Shown in pieces: positions 42,356-50,928 of a stretch of DNA of 64,000 bases (positions are counted from its first letter, which is position 1; every line of letters begins with the position of its first letter). The notes beneath the pieces are model-generated. The model saw only the letters and a program-made list of their open reading frames with translations. It was not told the DNA's origin and did no database searches. Where the stretch lies: the NCBI GenBank assembly GCA_964416305.1, contig CAYQDM010000001.1:129041-193040 (forward strand), read 5' to 3'. The translations under genes were made by a program, and so were the position numbers. The stretch is from Acidaminobacter sp964416305 (GTDB lineage Bacteria; Bacillota; Clostridia; Peptostreptococcales; Acidaminobacteraceae).

Positions 42356-42670
42356 TCAGATCACCTTAAGACGCGACCGAAAAGCCCCATTAAGTTCCAG
42401 GATCAGCGCCTCTTCAAAAATTGGATTCAATAACTGCGCCACAAAAATGAATTGTTTCGTCCTAATTTCAATTTCCGTATAAATCTGATCTTTTCGGTTC
42501 ACAGTAATTTCAACAATCTCACTCAGCTCCAGTTCAACGGACGGATGGTGATGATTTTCAAGCGGTGTCAGGATCAACATCGTCTCATCCAGTGTCAGTT
42601 CACAGTCGACCGTTTTAAAGAAACCCTCTTTGAGTTTGATTTTCCATGCCTTTGTCAATGTCATCGCCAT
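42356..42670 (-). CDS. Small uncharacterised protein, possibly PH-like
   Basis: A 104-residue protein with alternating strands: AWKIKLKEGFFKTVDCELTL, MLILTPLENHHHPSVELELS, EIVEITVNRKD, IYTEIEIRTKQFIFVAQLL, ending in an amphipathic helix (PIFEEALILELNGAF). The pattern suggests a GRAM/PH-like barrel, but no family was recognised. The ATG at 42670 has GGGGGG 6 nt upstream. It is divergent from the XRE regulator gene and shares the 190-bp region with two palindromic operators, so it may be a target of that regulator. Confidence 0.6.
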   Translation of the reverse strand: MAMTLTKAWKIKLKEGFFKTVDCELTLDETMLILTPLENHHHPSVELELSEIVEITVNRKDQIYTEIEIRTKQFIFVAQLLNPIFEEALILELNGAFRSRLKVI

Positions 42671-42730
42671 CACCAACCCCCCTTGATTCCATAATACACA
42701 TTAGTGAACCCATGTCATCAGAGTGTCAAC

Positions 42731-42767
42731 ATTTGTCAATGACAAATTTATGTCACGTTTCGTGACA
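42731..42767. promoter_or_regulatory. Two operator-like palindromes in a divergent promoter region
   Basis: ATTTGTCAATGACAAAT (42731-42747, perfect about a central A) and TGTCACGTTTCGTGACA (42751-42767, 7-bp arms). Both have TGTCA/TGACA half-sites and their centres are 20 bp apart, about two helical turns. Likely site of the XRE protein encoded downstream. Confidence 0.65.
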
Positions 42768-42866
42768 AAATGTGAAATTCATTCGAAAAATTGGGTATCA
42801 GGAGGATGAAGCACACTGCGCTTCAAAATTTATACTTAATCCAGTATCGCTGGGAGGATGACGGAC

Positions 42867-44501
42867 TTGTTATTTTCTGAAAAACTCGATTTGCTCATGA
42901 ACCTGTCCGGCACCTCAAACAGTGCACTGGCCAGACATATCAACCTCGACGCTTCTTACATAAGCCGCTTGAGACGCGGCGACAGGTCACCTTCAAAAAA
43001 CGAGAACTACCTGCTGGCCATCAGTCAGTATTTCGCGAAGTTTATGGCCATAGACACCTTTAGATCAGGTCTTTGTCATGCGCTTCAGATACCGCCGTCC
43101 CAGATTCCCATTGATCTTGAACCGGCAAGTGCTATGATCCTCGACTGGCTGTACGATCAGAAGGTGCTTGAGACAAAGTCCATCGGCAAGCTCTTGGAAC
43201 AGGTCTCTCACTTTAGCTTTCCCACCTCGAATGCCGTCTTTGACCTGGCCTCACTTTTTGGGACACTGAATCCAAAGGAAACAAGCACCTTTTTAGACAT
43301 CCAAGGCAAACGAGAAGCGGTTTTAACACTGCTGGCCACTGCACTCATGAGTGATGCCACTGAAACCCTCTACCTTTACAGTGACGAATCCATGGAGTGG
43401 CTTATTGGAGACAAAAAATTCACGAATCAATGGTCCGTGCTGATGTCAAAAGTTATTCAAAAGGGTCATAAAATCGTCATTGTCCATACAGTCAACCGTG
43501 GCCTGGACGAGATGCTGACAGCCATTCGCGAATGGCTGCCCCTGTATATGACAGGATCAATAGAGCCCTACTATTATCCAAGAACGCGGGATGATGTGTA
43601 CAAGCACACTTTGTTTATTCTTGAAAAGAAAACTGCGTTGATCAGCCGCTCAGTCAGCCGTTCTGCAAATCCGCCCGTTGTCCACTTGTTCAGCGAGCCG
43701 CGGACGGTTGCCCATTATCAAAATGAATTTCAGGATTACCTGAACCTCTGCCGACCGCTAATGAAGATCATAACGGCCAAACACAACGGCGCAGTTCTGG
43801 AAATGATCGACGAGTTTGAGTCAGAGGCTTCCAATGTCATAACCCTAAGAGAAGGACTGCCTTCGTTAACAATGCCCGTAGCCACTGCAGAATCCATTAT
43901 GAGCAGATCCGGCCTCGATCCCCAGAACATCCAGTACATGGCCGGTCTTCAAAGAAAACGGCATGAGAGACTGTTGAAACAGCTTCAGGAGTTTGATCAT
44001 ACGGATCTATTGCTGCTGCCTGACAAAAAGACACTCCAGGAGCTGGAAAAATCTGCGGACGCACGTGGATATCAAAAAGATTCCAAAACAAACAAAATCC
44101 CGGACGCACTTCGCGTGAAGTTCATGGGACTTATAGGTCTGTCAGACGCCGTCTACACACTTCAGGAATACAGCGAACACCTGGCCTATACCATTCACCT
44201 GATGAAAACCTATCCAAACTATCACGTGATCCTGTTAGAGGATAACTTTTCCTCAGAGTGTACAGTGTATATACGGGAGAATGTCGGCGTTTTGGTAGTC
44301 AAAGACAACGCCCCAAATGTGCTCTTCGCCATCAATGAAAGCCGACTTACCGCGGCATTTCTGGACTATACCACCGAAATCACCGGCAAGGTCCGGCTTA
44401 ACGGGACCGAGCGAAAGGCTGTGTTAAAACGCCTCGAAAGCATGTATACAGCCCTGAAGGGCCGTCGCCCCAAGCAGATGCCGGAGGACCAAACCACGTA
44501 A
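42867..44501 (+). CDS. XRE-type HTH regulator with large uncharacterised C-terminal region
   Basis: A 544-residue protein. The N-terminal Cro/CI helix-turn-helix is clear (NSALARHINLDASYISRLRR, about residues 16-50). The remaining about 450 residues match no domain I can name. They contain a beta-rich part (LYLYSDESMEWLIGDKKF, KIVIVHTVNRGLDEML) and several long helices, and hint at a ligand or protein sensor. Positioned next to two TGTCA/TGACA palindromes and a divergent small gene. An ATG at 42858 directly abuts GGAGG, so the TTG at 42867 with 9-nt spacing was chosen. Confidence 0.75.
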   Translation: MLFSEKLDLLMNLSGTSNSALARHINLDASYISRLRRGDRSPSKNENYLLAISQYFAKFMAIDTFRSGLCHALQIPPSQIPIDLEPASAMILDWLYDQKVLETKSIGKLLEQVSHFSFPTSNAVFDLASLFGTLNPKETSTFLDIQGKREAVLTLLATALMSDATETLYLYSDESMEWLIGDKKFTNQWSVLMSKVIQKGHKIVIVHTVNRGLDEMLTAIREWLPLYMTGSIEPYYYPRTRDDVYKHTLFILEKKTALISRSVSRSANPPVVHLFSEPRTVAHYQNEFQDYLNLCRPLMKIITAKHNGAVLEMIDEFESEASNVITLREGLPSLTMPVATAESIMSRSGLDPQNIQYMAGLQRKRHERLLKQLQEFDHTDLLLLPDKKTLQELEKSADARGYQKDSKTNKIPDALRVKFMGLIGLSDAVYTLQEYSEHLAYTIHLMKTYPNYHVILLEDNFSSECTVYIRENVGVLVVKDNAPNVLFAINESRLTAAFLDYTTEITGKVRLNGTERKAVLKRLESMYTALKGRRPKQMPEDQTT

Positions 44502-44514
44502 ACCGAATTAAGTC

Positions 44515-44566
44515 AAAAAAGGGCGCAGCAAAAGCCAGGTTTCCCGACTTTCGCTGCGCCTTTTTT
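44515..44566. terminator. Bidirectional terminator
   Basis: AAAAAAGGGCGCAGC...AAAAG (44515-44534) pairs with CTTTCGCTGCGCCTTTTTT (44548-44566). It separates the convergent XRE regulator and UbiA genes. Confidence 0.85.
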
Positions 44567-44572
44567 ATTTGG

Positions 44573-45508
44573 TTACCTCGCCAGCGCAAGCACTGCGATC
44601 ATAATACCGTTAAAGGCAATGTGCAGCAGGTTGGTGATCCGGATCCCGCTGGTTTTGGGCATTGACACTTTTTTATAGGATTTGACTGCCAGCGGCAGCG
44701 TCACGAAGACCGCAAGAGCAGCTGCCGGCAGCCGTCCGAGCGCCGCCAACGCTGCCGTCAACCCATAGGCAACCGCCAGAAGCCCCAGATAAATCCCTTT
44801 GCCAGCTCTGATCCCCACCATGACAGTCAATGTCCGTATGCCCAACGCACCATCCCTCTCAACATCTCGAATTTCATTCGACATCATTAAAAGCGGAATC
44901 ATCAAGGTGGCCGGCATGGAAAGCACCACCGGCTCCCAGCTGTACGTCCCGCTGACCGCGACATAAGCCCCGAGAACCATGAGCGGCCCCATCAGCACAA
45001 AGGACAGCACGGCACCCAGTCCCCGCTTCTTGTAAACAAACGGTTCCCCGGTATAGGCATACGCCCCCGCCATACCCGCCAGCCCTATATAGATGAGGCT
45101 TGGCGCGCTGAGTTTCATCAGCACAAGCCCTATCAGCCCTGTCCCGGCCAGACACAGCATGCTCAGTCCAAACACCGCCAGGTCGAATGCTGTCCGTTCA
45201 TAGTTCAAAAATTTATAAGTCCTTTCTCCTGGCCGATGGTATTTAAACGAGCCCTCATAGAAATCATTGACCAGGTTTGCGCACGCCTGAACCAGCATGC
45301 CGCCGATGGTCACCATCATAATCCTCGCCCAAATCAGGGCCGCTCCGTCGCCAATCAGCATCCCACTGCGCCAAGCCACCAGAATGCCAAGGGTCGTCGA
45401 GCTGACAGCCAGCGTCAGCGAAAGGGGCCTGAGCGCGATCCAGAGGTCCAGCGCAATTTTCTTTCTCGAAATTTCCGCTTTAGTTTCTATTGTCTCTTCA
45501 TGTTTCAT
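44573..45508 (-). CDS. UbiA-family prenyltransferase (MenA-like)
   Basis: Membrane prenyltransferase of 311 residues with eight to nine helices. The first Asp-rich motif is ANLVNDFYEG and the second is SNEIRDVERDGALGIRTL. MenA, which attaches a polyprenyl chain to 1,4-dihydroxy-2-naphthoate, is the nearest familiar match (LRPLSLTLAVSSTTLGILVA at the N-terminus). No other menaquinone genes are in view, so another aromatic acceptor is possible. It is divergent from an ABC transporter operon at 45668. Confidence 0.82.
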   Translation of the reverse strand: MKHEETIETKAEISRKKIALDLWIALRPLSLTLAVSSTTLGILVAWRSGMLIGDGAALIWARIMMVTIGGMLVQACANLVNDFYEGSFKYHRPGERTYKFLNYERTAFDLAVFGLSMLCLAGTGLIGLVLMKLSAPSLIYIGLAGMAGAYAYTGEPFVYKKRGLGAVLSFVLMGPLMVLGAYVAVSGTYSWEPVVLSMPATLMIPLLMMSNEIRDVERDGALGIRTLTVMVGIRAGKGIYLGLLAVAYGLTAALAALGRLPAAALAVFVTLPLAVKSYKKVSMPKTSGIRITNLLHIAFNGIMIAVLALAR

Positions 45509-45667
45509 AGTTTTGTCGCCTGCCTTAAACGATAAGTTTTGTCACATTGCATAGTATACCTCATGACACCAGTGTCTTGGAGATTTGGTTATATTGTTAA
45601 TATTGAAACAATCCAAAAGCCATTATACAATAGGAGTGTTAATTCAAGCAAGAAAGGTGGATCATAA

Positions 45668-46633
45668 TTGAAAAAATCATCGTACTTATCACTCCTGCTG
45701 GCATTTCTGCTTGCTTCTGCCCTAATTATCACAGGCTGTCAGAAACCTGACGCTGAAACGCCTGCTGAACCGTCGGTTTCGGAACCATCGGCAGAAAGCA
45801 CTGAAAATGAGCCGGCAACCCTTAAAATTGGGGTCATGCCAGCCGTAGACTCTGCGCCTATATTTTTAGCCGCGAAAAAAGGCTATTTCGAAGAACTTGG
45901 CTTAACCGTGGACGTCCAGGTCTACACGAACGCCATGAACCGCCAGAGCGCGCTCCAGAGCGGCGAGCTGGACGGAGCCATGACGGACATGATCGCCCTG
46001 GTCAACAACGTCCAGAACGGTTTTGACATCAAAGTCACCACGAGCACTGACGGCGCATTCCCCTTCCTGATCAAAGGCGAACTGAGGGACAGCGGCGCTG
46101 TCAAAGTGGGCATGATGGAGGTCAGCGTCTCGAACTACCTGTCTGACAGAAGCCTGGAAGGCCGTTACGACGTCGAAAAAATCTACATCAACGAAATCCC
46201 GGCGCGCCTTGAAATGATTGGAAAAGGCGAGCTGGACATGGCAGTCATTCCGGAGCCTATGGCGTCCATGGGGGAGCTGAACGGCTTGACGAAACAGCTC
46301 ATTGAGAATCCGGACGCGTTTTCGCCGGATGTCATGGTTTTTACAGGTACAGCCATCAACGATAAGGCTTCGGCGTTGCAGCGGTTCCACGACGCCTACA
46401 ACAAGGCCATTGCAGACATTCAGAAGGATGACAGCGAAGCCCGGGCGCTCCTCGTCGAAGTGCTGAAACTGGAACCGGAGATTACAGAAAAGATCCTTAT
46501 GCCGGAGTACCACCTGGCGCGGGTGCCGGATGAGGCTTATCTCAAGACTATCATGGACTGGAACGAGCGCGTCTTAGGCAAAAAAATCGAACTCGGGTAT
46601 GAAGACCTGATCGAAGGGAAGTTTGTGCAGTGA
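45668..46633 (+). CDS. ABC transporter substrate-binding lipoprotein, NMT1/THI5-like
   Basis: Secreted lipoprotein of 321 residues with lipobox IITGC (Cys near residue 24), then a Glu/Pro-rich linker to about residue 50. The periplasmic-fold domain begins LKIGVMPAVDSAPIFLAAKK and continues GYFEELGLTVDVQVYTN, the pattern of proteins binding taurine, nitrate, thiamine pyrimidine or riboflavin-type ligands. It heads a three-gene operon with overlapping ends. The start is TTG behind AAAGGTGG. The riboflavin operon lies downstream in the opposite orientation, so a flavin-related ligand (RibXY-like) is one guess among several. Confidence 0.85.
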   Translation: MKKSSYLSLLLAFLLASALIITGCQKPDAETPAEPSVSEPSAESTENEPATLKIGVMPAVDSAPIFLAAKKGYFEELGLTVDVQVYTNAMNRQSALQSGELDGAMTDMIALVNNVQNGFDIKVTTSTDGAFPFLIKGELRDSGAVKVGMMEVSVSNYLSDRSLEGRYDVEKIYINEIPARLEMIGKGELDMAVIPEPMASMGELNGLTKQLIENPDAFSPDVMVFTGTAINDKASALQRFHDAYNKAIADIQKDDSEARALLVEVLKLEPEITEKILMPEYHLARVPDEAYLKTIMDWNERVLGKKIELGYEDLIEGKFVQ

Positions 46634-47358
46634 TAGAGATCCGCGACCTGGAAGTGGCCTATGATCAGGACATTGCTCTGAAAGAACTGAATATGAGCGT
46701 GCCGGCGCACTCGACCTGCGCTGTGATTGGGTCTTCCGGGTGCGGCAAGACAACGCTGCTCTACGCCCTGGCGGGACTGGTCAGGCCCCATTCCGGGTCT
46801 ATGGTCATTGGAGGCAAATCCGTCAATGGCATACGTAAGGAGACGGGCCTAGTGCTCCAGGACTATGGCCTGTTGCCATGGAAGAATGTACGGGACAATC
46901 TGGCGTTTCCGCTGAAAGCTCGGGGCTTTGGCACTCTGGAGATAAACGAGCGGGTGGACGCCATGCTGAAGGAGTTAGGTCTGGAAAGCCTCGGACACCG
47001 GCTTCCAGGGGAACTCAGCGGGGGTCAGAAGCAGCGGGTGGCCATAGGACGGACTTTGGTCCTGGAGCCGGACGTGCTGCTCATGGACGAGGCGTCCTCG
47101 GCGCTGGACGCCATGACCAAGGAACTCATCCAGAATCTGGTGCTGCGGCTGCACCGGGAGCGGCAGTTTACCCTGGTGCTGGTTACGCACAACATTGAGG
47201 AAGCGGTGTTCCTGGGTCAGCGCATCCTGGTGATGTCGGGTGGTCGCGTGACCGAACAAATCGACAATCCATATTTTGGAGAGACGGATTTCAGGGATCA
47301 TCCTACATTTTTTGAGATGAGCCTGAAGATTCGGAGGCGGTTGAATGAACAGGCTTAA
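46630..47358 (+). CDS. ABC transporter ATP-binding protein (SsuB/TauB/ThiZ-like)
   Basis: ATPase of 242 residues: Walker A GSSGCGKTTLL, Q-loop LQDYGLLPWKNVRDNL (typical of the nitrate/sulfonate/pyrimidine group), signature LSGGQKQRVAIGRTL, Walker B VLLMDEASSALD (with SS in place of the common FG) and switch His in VTHNIEEA. The GTG start overlaps the stop of the binding-protein gene (GTGA), and its end overlaps the permease gene by 14 nt. Confidence 0.9.
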   Translation: MIEIRDLEVAYDQDIALKELNMSVPAHSTCAVIGSSGCGKTTLLYALAGLVRPHSGSMVIGGKSVNGIRKETGLVLQDYGLLPWKNVRDNLAFPLKARGFGTLEINERVDAMLKELGLESLGHRLPGELSGGQKQRVAIGRTLVLEPDVLLMDEASSALDAMTKELIQNLVLRLHRERQFTLVLVTHNIEEAVFLGQRILVMSGGRVTEQIDNPYFGETDFRDHPTFFEMSLKIRRRLNEQA

Positions 47359-48217
47359 GAGCGAAATTCGACAGCCTGGCGGCGACAAGGTGCAGAGCGG
47401 CATCAGGACGCAGAGCGACAACAAGAACCAAAGGTTATTGTGCTTAAGTACCAGCCTGGGCAGCAGCTGGCTTCAGACCCTCTACGGCATGCTGGCGATC
47501 CTGCTGTTTTGGTATATCATGCACTTTGCAGTGGGCTCCGCGGCCATTCCGGCGCCTCATACGGCGATCCTGCATTTTTTTAGGATCTTTCCGGGAGAGC
47601 TGAGCCAGCACTTACTGGTCAGCCTCGGAAGGATTTCTGTAGCGCTTTTAGTCTCACTGGTGCTTGGCGGCGCTATAGGACTTTGGATGGGGGTCAGCGA
47701 GCGGGCGGACCGTTGGCTCAGCCCTGTAGTTTATTTGTTGTACCCTCTGCCCAAAATTGCTTTTCTGCCGGTGCTGATGATCTTGTTCGGACTTGGAGAA
47801 ACCTCGAAGATCGTACTGATTATCATCATTATAATTTTTCAGATCCTGGTAGCGGCCAGGGATGGCGTGCGTGAGATTCCCAAGGAGCTGTACTACTCAG
47901 TGCTGTCTCTGGGGATTGGCCGCTCAGGGCTGTACCGGCACCTGATCCTGCCGGCGACGCTGCCCAAGATTATGACTGCCCTGCGCATCTGCGTGGGGGT
48001 CAGCATTTCCATTTTGTTCTTTGGGGAAAACTACGCGACGACCTACGGCATAGGCTATTTCATCATGAACAGCTGGCTCATGGCCGATTATGTGGAGATG
48101 TTCAGCGGGATTCTGGCCCTGAGTTTGATGGGCTTTCTGTTGTTTAAAGGGATTGACCTGCTTGAGGTCCGTTGGTGCAGATGGACACGCCTAGGAAAAA
48201 GCGGTGCGAGACTATAG
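47345..48217 (+). CDS. ABC transporter permease (SsuC/TauC/ThiX-like)
   Basis: Inner-membrane permease of 290 residues with six helices. The EAA loop is YYSVLSLGIGRSGLYRHLIL followed by PATLPKIMTALRICVGVSI, and YPLPKIAFLPVLMILFGLGE is the hallmark of this permease group. The N-terminal 35 residues are polar and unusual (SEIRQPGGDKVQSGIRTQSD). The gene closes the operon and is followed by a strong terminator at 48241. Confidence 0.9.
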   Translation: MNRLKSEIRQPGGDKVQSGIRTQSDNKNQRLLCLSTSLGSSWLQTLYGMLAILLFWYIMHFAVGSAAIPAPHTAILHFFRIFPGELSQHLLVSLGRISVALLVSLVLGGAIGLWMGVSERADRWLSPVVYLLYPLPKIAFLPVLMILFGLGETSKIVLIIIIIIFQILVAARDGVREIPKELYYSVLSLGIGRSGLYRHLILPATLPKIMTALRICVGVSISILFFGENYATTYGIGYFIMNSWLMADYVEMFSGILALSLMGFLLFKGIDLLEVRWCRWTRLGKSGARL

Positions 48218-48240
48218 TTTTTGATATTTACAAAATACTT

Positions 48241-48307
48241 GAAAAAACAGGCTCATCCCTGCCTCAAGACAACTTTGAGGTTTGGATGAGCCTGTTTTCG
48301 TTTTTTC
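48241..48307 (+). terminator. Strong terminator of the ABC operon
   Basis: AAAACAGGCTCATCC (48244-48258) pairs with GGATGAGCCTGTTTT (48284-48298), then CGTTTTTTC. An inner stem CCTCAA/TTGAGG lies in the loop. Confidence 0.9.
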
Positions 48308-48378
48308 GCTTAAATCTTTTTGTTAAAAATCTCGAAATCCATTGCGGCTCATGCTCTCCCGGTTTTACCGAACACTTA

Positions 48379-48470
48379 AGCTCTGGCCCCGGTTTCAATT
48401 CTGTCCGCGTCACCAATTCAAAACCTGTCCGCGTCACCAATTCAAAACTTGTCCGCGTCACCAATTTGAA
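48379..48470. repeat. 24-bp tandem repeats downstream of the rib operon
   Basis: AGCTCTGGCCCC lead-in (48379-48390), then two exact units (48401-48424, 48425-48448) made of CTGTCCGCGTCACCAATTCA plus AAAC, and a third diverged unit (48449-48470). The same unit core GTCCGCGTCACC is at 41641-41652. Confidence 0.85.
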
Positions 48471-48474
48471 TTTT

Positions 48475-48939
48475 TTACTTCAACTGCTCTATCAAATTAA
48501 CCATCTCAATAGCAGTGACAGCTGCATCAAAACCCTTGTTGCCCGCTTTTGTGCCGGCGCGTTCGATAGCCTGCTCAATGGTGTCCGTAGTCAGAACGCC
48601 AAAGATCACCGGAATCCCCGTATCCAGGGACACGTGAGCGACGCCTTTTGTGACTTCGCTTGAAACGTAGTCAAAGTGCGGCGTGGAACCCCTGATAACC
48701 GCACCCAGGCAAATCACGGCGTCATAACGGCCGCTTGAAGCCATCTTCTTCGCGATCAAAGGAATCTCAAATGCCCCAGGTACCCAGGCAATCTCCACCT
48801 GATCCTCAGAAGCCCCATGTCGCTTCAGTGCGTCCAGAGCGCCCCCCAGAAGCTTGCCGCCAATAAACTCATTGAATCGGCCAACAATAATCCCATACCG
48901 CTGCTTGTCCGATACTAATTTACCCTCATAAACCTTCAT
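48475..48939 (-). CDS. ribH: 6,7-dimethyl-8-ribityllumazine synthase
   Basis: Condenses the ribityl pyrimidine with dihydroxybutanone phosphate. The 154 residues include RYGIIVGRFNEFIGGKLLGG, WVPGAFEIPLIAKKMA, the phosphate-site ICLGAVIRGSTPHFDYV and VPVIFGVLTTD-like GIPVIFGVLTTDTIEQA. It forms icosahedral or pentameric assemblies in other bacteria. Its ATG overlaps the ribBA stop (ATGA). Last gene of the FMN-riboswitch operon. Confidence 0.95.
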   Translation of the reverse strand: MKVYEGKLVSDKQRYGIIVGRFNEFIGGKLLGGALDALKRHGASEDQVEIAWVPGAFEIPLIAKKMASSGRYDAVICLGAVIRGSTPHFDYVSSEVTKGVAHVSLDTGIPVIFGVLTTDTIEQAIERAGTKAGNKGFDAAVTAIEMVNLIEQLK

Positions 48940-50147
48940 TTCTTTTCCTCCTCAAAGTTAAGCTCATGGCCCATTTTTTCTTTTTTAGTCTTCATGTAGA
49001 ATTCATTCCGCTCATTATGATTGAGCTGGATGTGCACACGCTCCACAATCTCCAGCCCATAGCCGGAAAGTCCTGTAATCTTCTGCGGGTTGTTAGTCAT
49101 CAGCCGGATCTTGTGAAGCCCCAGCTCCATCAAAATCTGCGCTCCAATGCCATAATCCCTGAGATCATCCTCAAAGCCCAGCATCCGGTTGGCCTGCACC
49201 GTATCATAGCCCTGGTCCTGCAGCGCGTAAGCCTTGATCTTATTGATCAAACCTATGCCCCGGCCCTCCTGGCGCATGTACAGAAGCACCCCTCGGCCCT
49301 CCGCCTCAATGCGCTTCATGGCTTCGGCATACTGCTCGCCGCAGTCGCAGCGCAGAGACCCAAAGGCATCTCCCGTCAGGCACTCCGAATGGACACGAAC
49401 CAGAACCGGTTCCTGCGTCGCCACATCCCCCTTGACCAGCGCCACATGGTGCTCGCCATTCAAACGGTTAATGAACCCAATCATCCTGAATTCGCCGTAC
49501 TTCGTCGGCATCTCCGACTCCGCGACACGCTCCACCAGAACCTCCCGCTTACGTCTGTAGCGAATCAGTTCCTCAATCGTAATCATCTTAAGGCTATGCT
49601 TCCTGGAATACTCAATCAGCTCCGGCACACGGGCCATAGTCCCGTCGTCATTCATGATCTCACAGATGACGCCCGCCGGCTGAAATCCCGCCAGTTTCGC
49701 CAGATCCACAGCCGCTTCTGTGTGACCAGCACGGCGCAGCACGCCGCCTTCCTTGGCCACCAGCGGAAAGATGTGTCCCGGACGCATAAAATCCTGTGGT
49801 GACGCGTTTTCCTCCAGCAAGTGCTGGATCGTCATAGCCCGCTCCCCGGCGGAAATGCCCGTGGTGCAGCGCATGGAGTCCACCGAGACCGTAAATGCAG
49901 TCTGTTTCGGATCCGTATTGCGGTCGATCATGTCGTAAATCCCCAGCGCATTCAGGCGCTCTCTGAGCATAGGTACGCAAATCAGTCCCCGCCCGTGCTT
50001 GGCCATGAAGTTGATGGCTTCCGGTGTCGCCATTTCGGCGGCCATGAGCAGATCCCCTTCGTTTTCCCTGTCCTCATCGTCCACGACGACGATCATTTCT
50101 CCAGCCTTCAAGGCCTCTATTGCTTCTTCAATCGTACAAAATCCCAT
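48936..50147 (-). CDS. ribBA: Bifunctional 3,4-dihydroxy-2-butanone 4-phosphate synthase / GTP cyclohydrolase II
   Basis: Supplies both precursors of riboflavin. The N-terminal DHBP synthase (residues 1-about 200) has the metal motif VDDEDRENEGDLLMAAE and HTEAAVDL. The C-terminal GTP cyclohydrolase II has the zinc site CLTGDAFGSLRCDCG and the GTP-binding LLYMRQEGRGIGL. The ATG at 50147 has AGGAGGTG 8 nt upstream; the frame extends 13 codons further. A perfect 13-bp inverted repeat of the TGCCGATGGT motif lies in the 101-nt gap to ribE. Confidence 0.95.
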   Translation of the reverse strand: MGFCTIEEAIEALKAGEMIVVVDDEDRENEGDLLMAAEMATPEAINFMAKHGRGLICVPMLRERLNALGIYDMIDRNTDPKQTAFTVSVDSMRCTTGISAGERAMTIQHLLEENASPQDFMRPGHIFPLVAKEGGVLRRAGHTEAAVDLAKLAGFQPAGVICEIMNDDGTMARVPELIEYSRKHSLKMITIEELIRYRRKREVLVERVAESEMPTKYGEFRMIGFINRLNGEHHVALVKGDVATQEPVLVRVHSECLTGDAFGSLRCDCGEQYAEAMKRIEAEGRGVLLYMRQEGRGIGLINKIKAYALQDQGYDTVQANRMLGFEDDLRDYGIGAQILMELGLHKIRLMTNNPQKITGLSGYGLEIVERVHIQLNHNERNEFYMKTKKEKMGHELNFEEEKK

Positions 50148-50195
50148 TGGTAGGACACCTCCTGTTGTCAATCGTTCATAAAACAAAGATATTAA

Positions 50196-50234
50196 TTTTT
50201 GCCGATGGTCACCTAAGCGTCACCATCGGCAAAA
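50196..50234. repeat. Inverted pair of the TTTTTGCCGATGGTCAC motif (ribE-ribBA gap)
   Basis: TTTTTGCCGATGGTCAC (50196-50212) and ACCATCGGCAAAA (50222-50234) form 13-bp perfect arms around 12 nt. Single copies of the motif lie at 33111-33123, 39174-39189, 50911-50927, 52891-52904 and 56784-56799. Confidence 0.8.
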
Positions 50235-50248
50235 TCTTCTATAAGCTA

Positions 50249-50893
50249 TTAGGCAAACCCGTTCTCTTTCAAAAAGTCCATGGTCATTGGGCTCTTTTTC
50301 TCAGGCGCGAACTGCAGCAGCCTTTCAACATATTTGCCCACCAGGTCGCACTCGAGATTCACCTCGTCGCCAACCCGTTTTTGCAGGAGAATCGTTTCAT
50401 CCTTCGTCACTGGGATGATCGACACACCGAAAGTCGTCCCTTCCAGCTGCGCCACCGTCAGGCTGGTGCCGTCCATGGCTATGGACCCCTTCTGAATGAT
50501 GTAGCGCAGCAGCGCCTCGGGTGGCTCCACCGTCATCCAGGTGGCGTTGCCCTCCTGCCGCAGCGCCCGGATCACGCCCACGCCGTCAATGTGCCCGGAG
50601 ACCATGTGTCCGCCGAAACGGCCGTTGGCGCTCATAGCCCGCTCCAGGTTCACCAGGCTGCCCTTTTTCAGCGCCCCGAGGTTCGAATAGCGCAGCGTCT
50701 CCGGCATGACGTCCGCCGTAAACGTGTCCTTCGTGAACCGCACCACCGTCAGGCACACGCCGTTAGTGCTGATGCTGTCCCCGTTTCTCACGTCCCCGAG
50801 CACCTTCGATGCCCGCACGGTCAACTGCGCTGCTGGCCCCGACTTTTCGATTCCTTCTACGACGCCTATCTCTTCAATGATGCCCGTAAACAT
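50249..50893 (-). CDS. ribE: Riboflavin synthase alpha chain
   Basis: Dismutates two lumazine molecules to riboflavin. The 214 residues form the usual two repeated barrels: first MFTGIIEEIG with GDSISTNGVCLTV, second VSGHIDGVG with GSIAMDGTSLTV. ATG behind AAAGGGG sets the start. It lies 35 nt after ribD, and that gap contains a TTTTTTGCCGATGGTCAC motif (50910-50927) starting at the ribD stop. Confidence 0.95.
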   Translation of the reverse strand: MFTGIIEEIGVVEGIEKSGPAAQLTVRASKVLGDVRNGDSISTNGVCLTVVRFTKDTFTADVMPETLRYSNLGALKKGSLVNLERAMSANGRFGGHMVSGHIDGVGVIRALRQEGNATWMTVEPPEALLRYIIQKGSIAMDGTSLTVAQLEGTTFGVSIIPVTKDETILLQKRVGDEVNLECDLVGKYVERLLQFAPEKKSPMTMDFLKENGFA

Positions 50894-50928
50894 CTTTCAC
50901 TACCCCTTTGTTTTTTGCCGATGGTCAC

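Noticed and set aside
48401..48470. Second regular array as a possible CRISPR or direct-repeat iteron set
   Set aside because: Only about three units, no spacers, no replication or cas gene nearby.
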